Shown here: in pieces, positions 62,868 to 64,000 of the stretch
How the letters are laid out: each line of letters opens with the position of its first letter
Numbering within the stretch: the stretch's first letter is position 1
Source of the DNA: JASHVB01 sp963762885
GTDB lineage: Bacteria > Pseudomonadota > Alphaproteobacteria > Acetobacterales > Acetobacteraceae
Direction: 5' to 3'
NCBI GenBank assembly: GCA_963762885.1
Contig: CAVXNH010000054.1
Coordinates: 171,472-235,471 of the forward strand
DNA length: 64,000 nt
Notes under the pieces: generated by a model
Seen by the model: the letters and a program-made list of their open reading frames with translations, nothing else
What the model was told of the DNA's origin: nothing
Databases searched by the model: none
Translations under genes and position numbers: made by a program

Positions 62868-64000
62868 GACGCAACTCCCGCGTCGCCGTGGTGCAATATC
62901 AATGCGCCTGACGCCGCGATGCTCGCCGACCATCCCGGAGGAATCAGCGTCGTGGTATCCATCTGGTTGACGATCGCCGGCCCCCGTAGCACCTCGTCCG
63001 CGCCAAGCTCCGCCCTGCTCACCACCGCCGCCGTGAACGCACGCCCGAACAGCCAAATCGCACGCGACGAGCGCGGCTCTGACGCATCGTCCCGTACCGC
63101 CCGCACGCGCTGCCGCGGCATGGCGCCGACGATGTGCATGCGCAGTTCCTTCAGCCAGACCTCGTTGCCCTCGGTGGCGTGGCCATACGTGGCGCGATGC
63201 GCGGCATGGAACACGGCCCCGATACGCTGAGGACGCCCGGCGGCCAGCCACGCCTCATCGAGGTCCACCGCAACGTCGTAACCCTGCCCCTCGTCCCGCA
63301 TTTCGCCCCCGTCGGAGAAGCGCACCGCGCTCATGCCGCCGCCGCCTTGCTCGGCGATCCACGCCTTCCCGGCCTGCGCCAGCGAGCGATACGCATCGTC
63401 CAACATCCCAGTGGAAACCTCATGCAAACGCGCATAGATCGGATGCACCAGGTCGCCTTCGATATCGGCCCGCACCGCGCCCAGCGCGCTCAACCGCCGG
63501 GGAACGGCGGAATTAAAATGGTCTCGATGGCGATCTCCTCCGCCATCAGCGCCGCCAGCAGCGGCCCCGCGCCGCCAAAGGCGACCATGCGAAATCGAGG
63601 CGCATCGACACCACGCCGAGCCAGCACGCGCGTGGCCTCGGCCGCCAGCATCGCGGTCGCGATCCGGATCGCCCCATCGGCGACCTCCTCCGCCGTCCAA
63701 CCCAGCGACCTGCCAATCGGCACGAGCGCCGCGCGCGCCGGTTCCGGCTGCAACGTCAGCTTGCCACCCAACCGCTGGCCGGGAGTCAGCAGCCCCGCCA
63801 GCAGAAACGCATAGGTCAACGTCGGCACCAACGAACCGCTGCCATCGCCGGCCGGCCCCGGATCGGCCCCAACGCTGCGCGGCCCCACCTTCAACGACAC
63901 CGTACTATCAAGCCAAACGATGGACCCTCCGCCGGCGCCGATACTCGACACCGCCACCGTCGGCAGCAGCACCGGAAACTCCCCGATCACCTCTTCACTG
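62864..64000 (-). CDS. hyuA: Hydantoinase A / oxoprolinase subunit, partial, with frameshift
   Basis: The gene enters from beyond the right edge. Visible part: SSIGAGGGSIVWLDSTVSLK, VGPRSVGADPGPAGDGSGS, then RIATAMLAAEATRVLARRGV, FRMVAFGGAGPLLAALMAEE, the ATP-site motif FGGAGP. Near 63490-63505 the frame changes (PPFPGG) and continues LSALGAVRADIEGDLVHPIY to the end. The AGGGS and FGGAGP motifs mark the hydantoinase A ATPase fold. One transcript with hyuB and probably with the MFS and hydrolase genes further on. Confidence 0.88.

Noticed and set aside
61485..63230. 581-residue plus-strand frame opposite hyuB and hyuA
   Set aside because: Arg/His/Gln-rich shadow of two clear minus-strand genes.

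Overview
The window is GC-rich chromosomal DNA with the gene content of an alphaproteobacterium, most probably a member of the Acetobacteraceae or a close relative. The basis is codon use, the MarR / OmpR-type regulator / histidine kinase trio divergent from a branched-chain aminotransferase, yajC next to a DUF815 ATPase, ispE next to a TPR lipoprotein, and hyuAB and M81-type accessory catabolic genes. The family assignment is an inference from protein resemblance.

Layout. 0.2-2.5 kb: metallophosphoesterase and hldE. 2.5-3.5 kb: a small two-gene insertion bounded by two 50-bp copies of the hldE 3' end. 3.5-7.1 kb: Uma2 gene, a broken S24-peptidase gene, a hypothetical gene and dense repeats. 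7.1-13.4 kb: sensor kinase, response regulator and MarR regulator, divergent ilvE, epoxide hydrolase, M16 protease. 13.4-14.9 kb: DUF4926 gene and a degenerate hypothetical gene. 14.9-19.0 kb: an accessory island with a dif-like site, a DUF4236-SH3 protein and a retron (reverse transcriptase, XRE-type HTH protein, 57-residue protein, and a hairpin-rich leader that may hold the msr-msd RNA). 19.3-26.3 kb: lactate permease, Phd/PIN toxin-antitoxin pair, pmbA, Tim44-like protein, and a CoA-binding / O-acetylhomoserine sulfhydrylase fusion. 26.3-28.8 kb: nested inverted repeats and orphan genes. 28.8-39.2 kb: MFS exporter, M81 peptidase, DSD1-type PLP enzyme, TspO, ankyrin protein, tRNA-Gln, ispE, TPR lipoprotein, acyl-CoA dehydrogenase-like enzyme. 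39.2-40.5 kb: a dead GxxExxY gene among repeats. 40.5-49.4 kb: peptide-binding protein, DUF1810, ECF sigma factor with YCII partner, radical SAM enzyme, VOC protein, ArsR-SRPBCC operon, WYL regulator divergent from a GNAT-small protein pair. 49.6-58.2 kb: hybrid kinase, SDR / ketopantoate-reductase-like / creatininase-like operon, yajC, DUF815 ATPase, membrane glycosyltransferase-like protein, DUF4282. 58.4-64.0 kb: hydrolase, MFS transporter, hyuB and hyuA (hyuA runs off the right edge).

Two features colour the whole window. First, about 18 otherwise ordinary genes carry single-base frame changes, including essential or near-essential ones (hldE, hyuB, ilvE, M16, lldP), which points to indel errors in the assembly more than to real gene decay; I give these genes as single spans. 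Second, at least four families of palindromic or inverted repeats are scattered through the window. They lie mostly between genes, but in places supply ribosome-binding sites, start or stop codons, and in one case an in-frame peptide inside an enzyme.

The most interesting system is the retron operon at 17.2-18.6 kb: its reverse transcriptase has both retron signature motifs, and it is translationally coupled to an HTH protein and a tiny basic protein.
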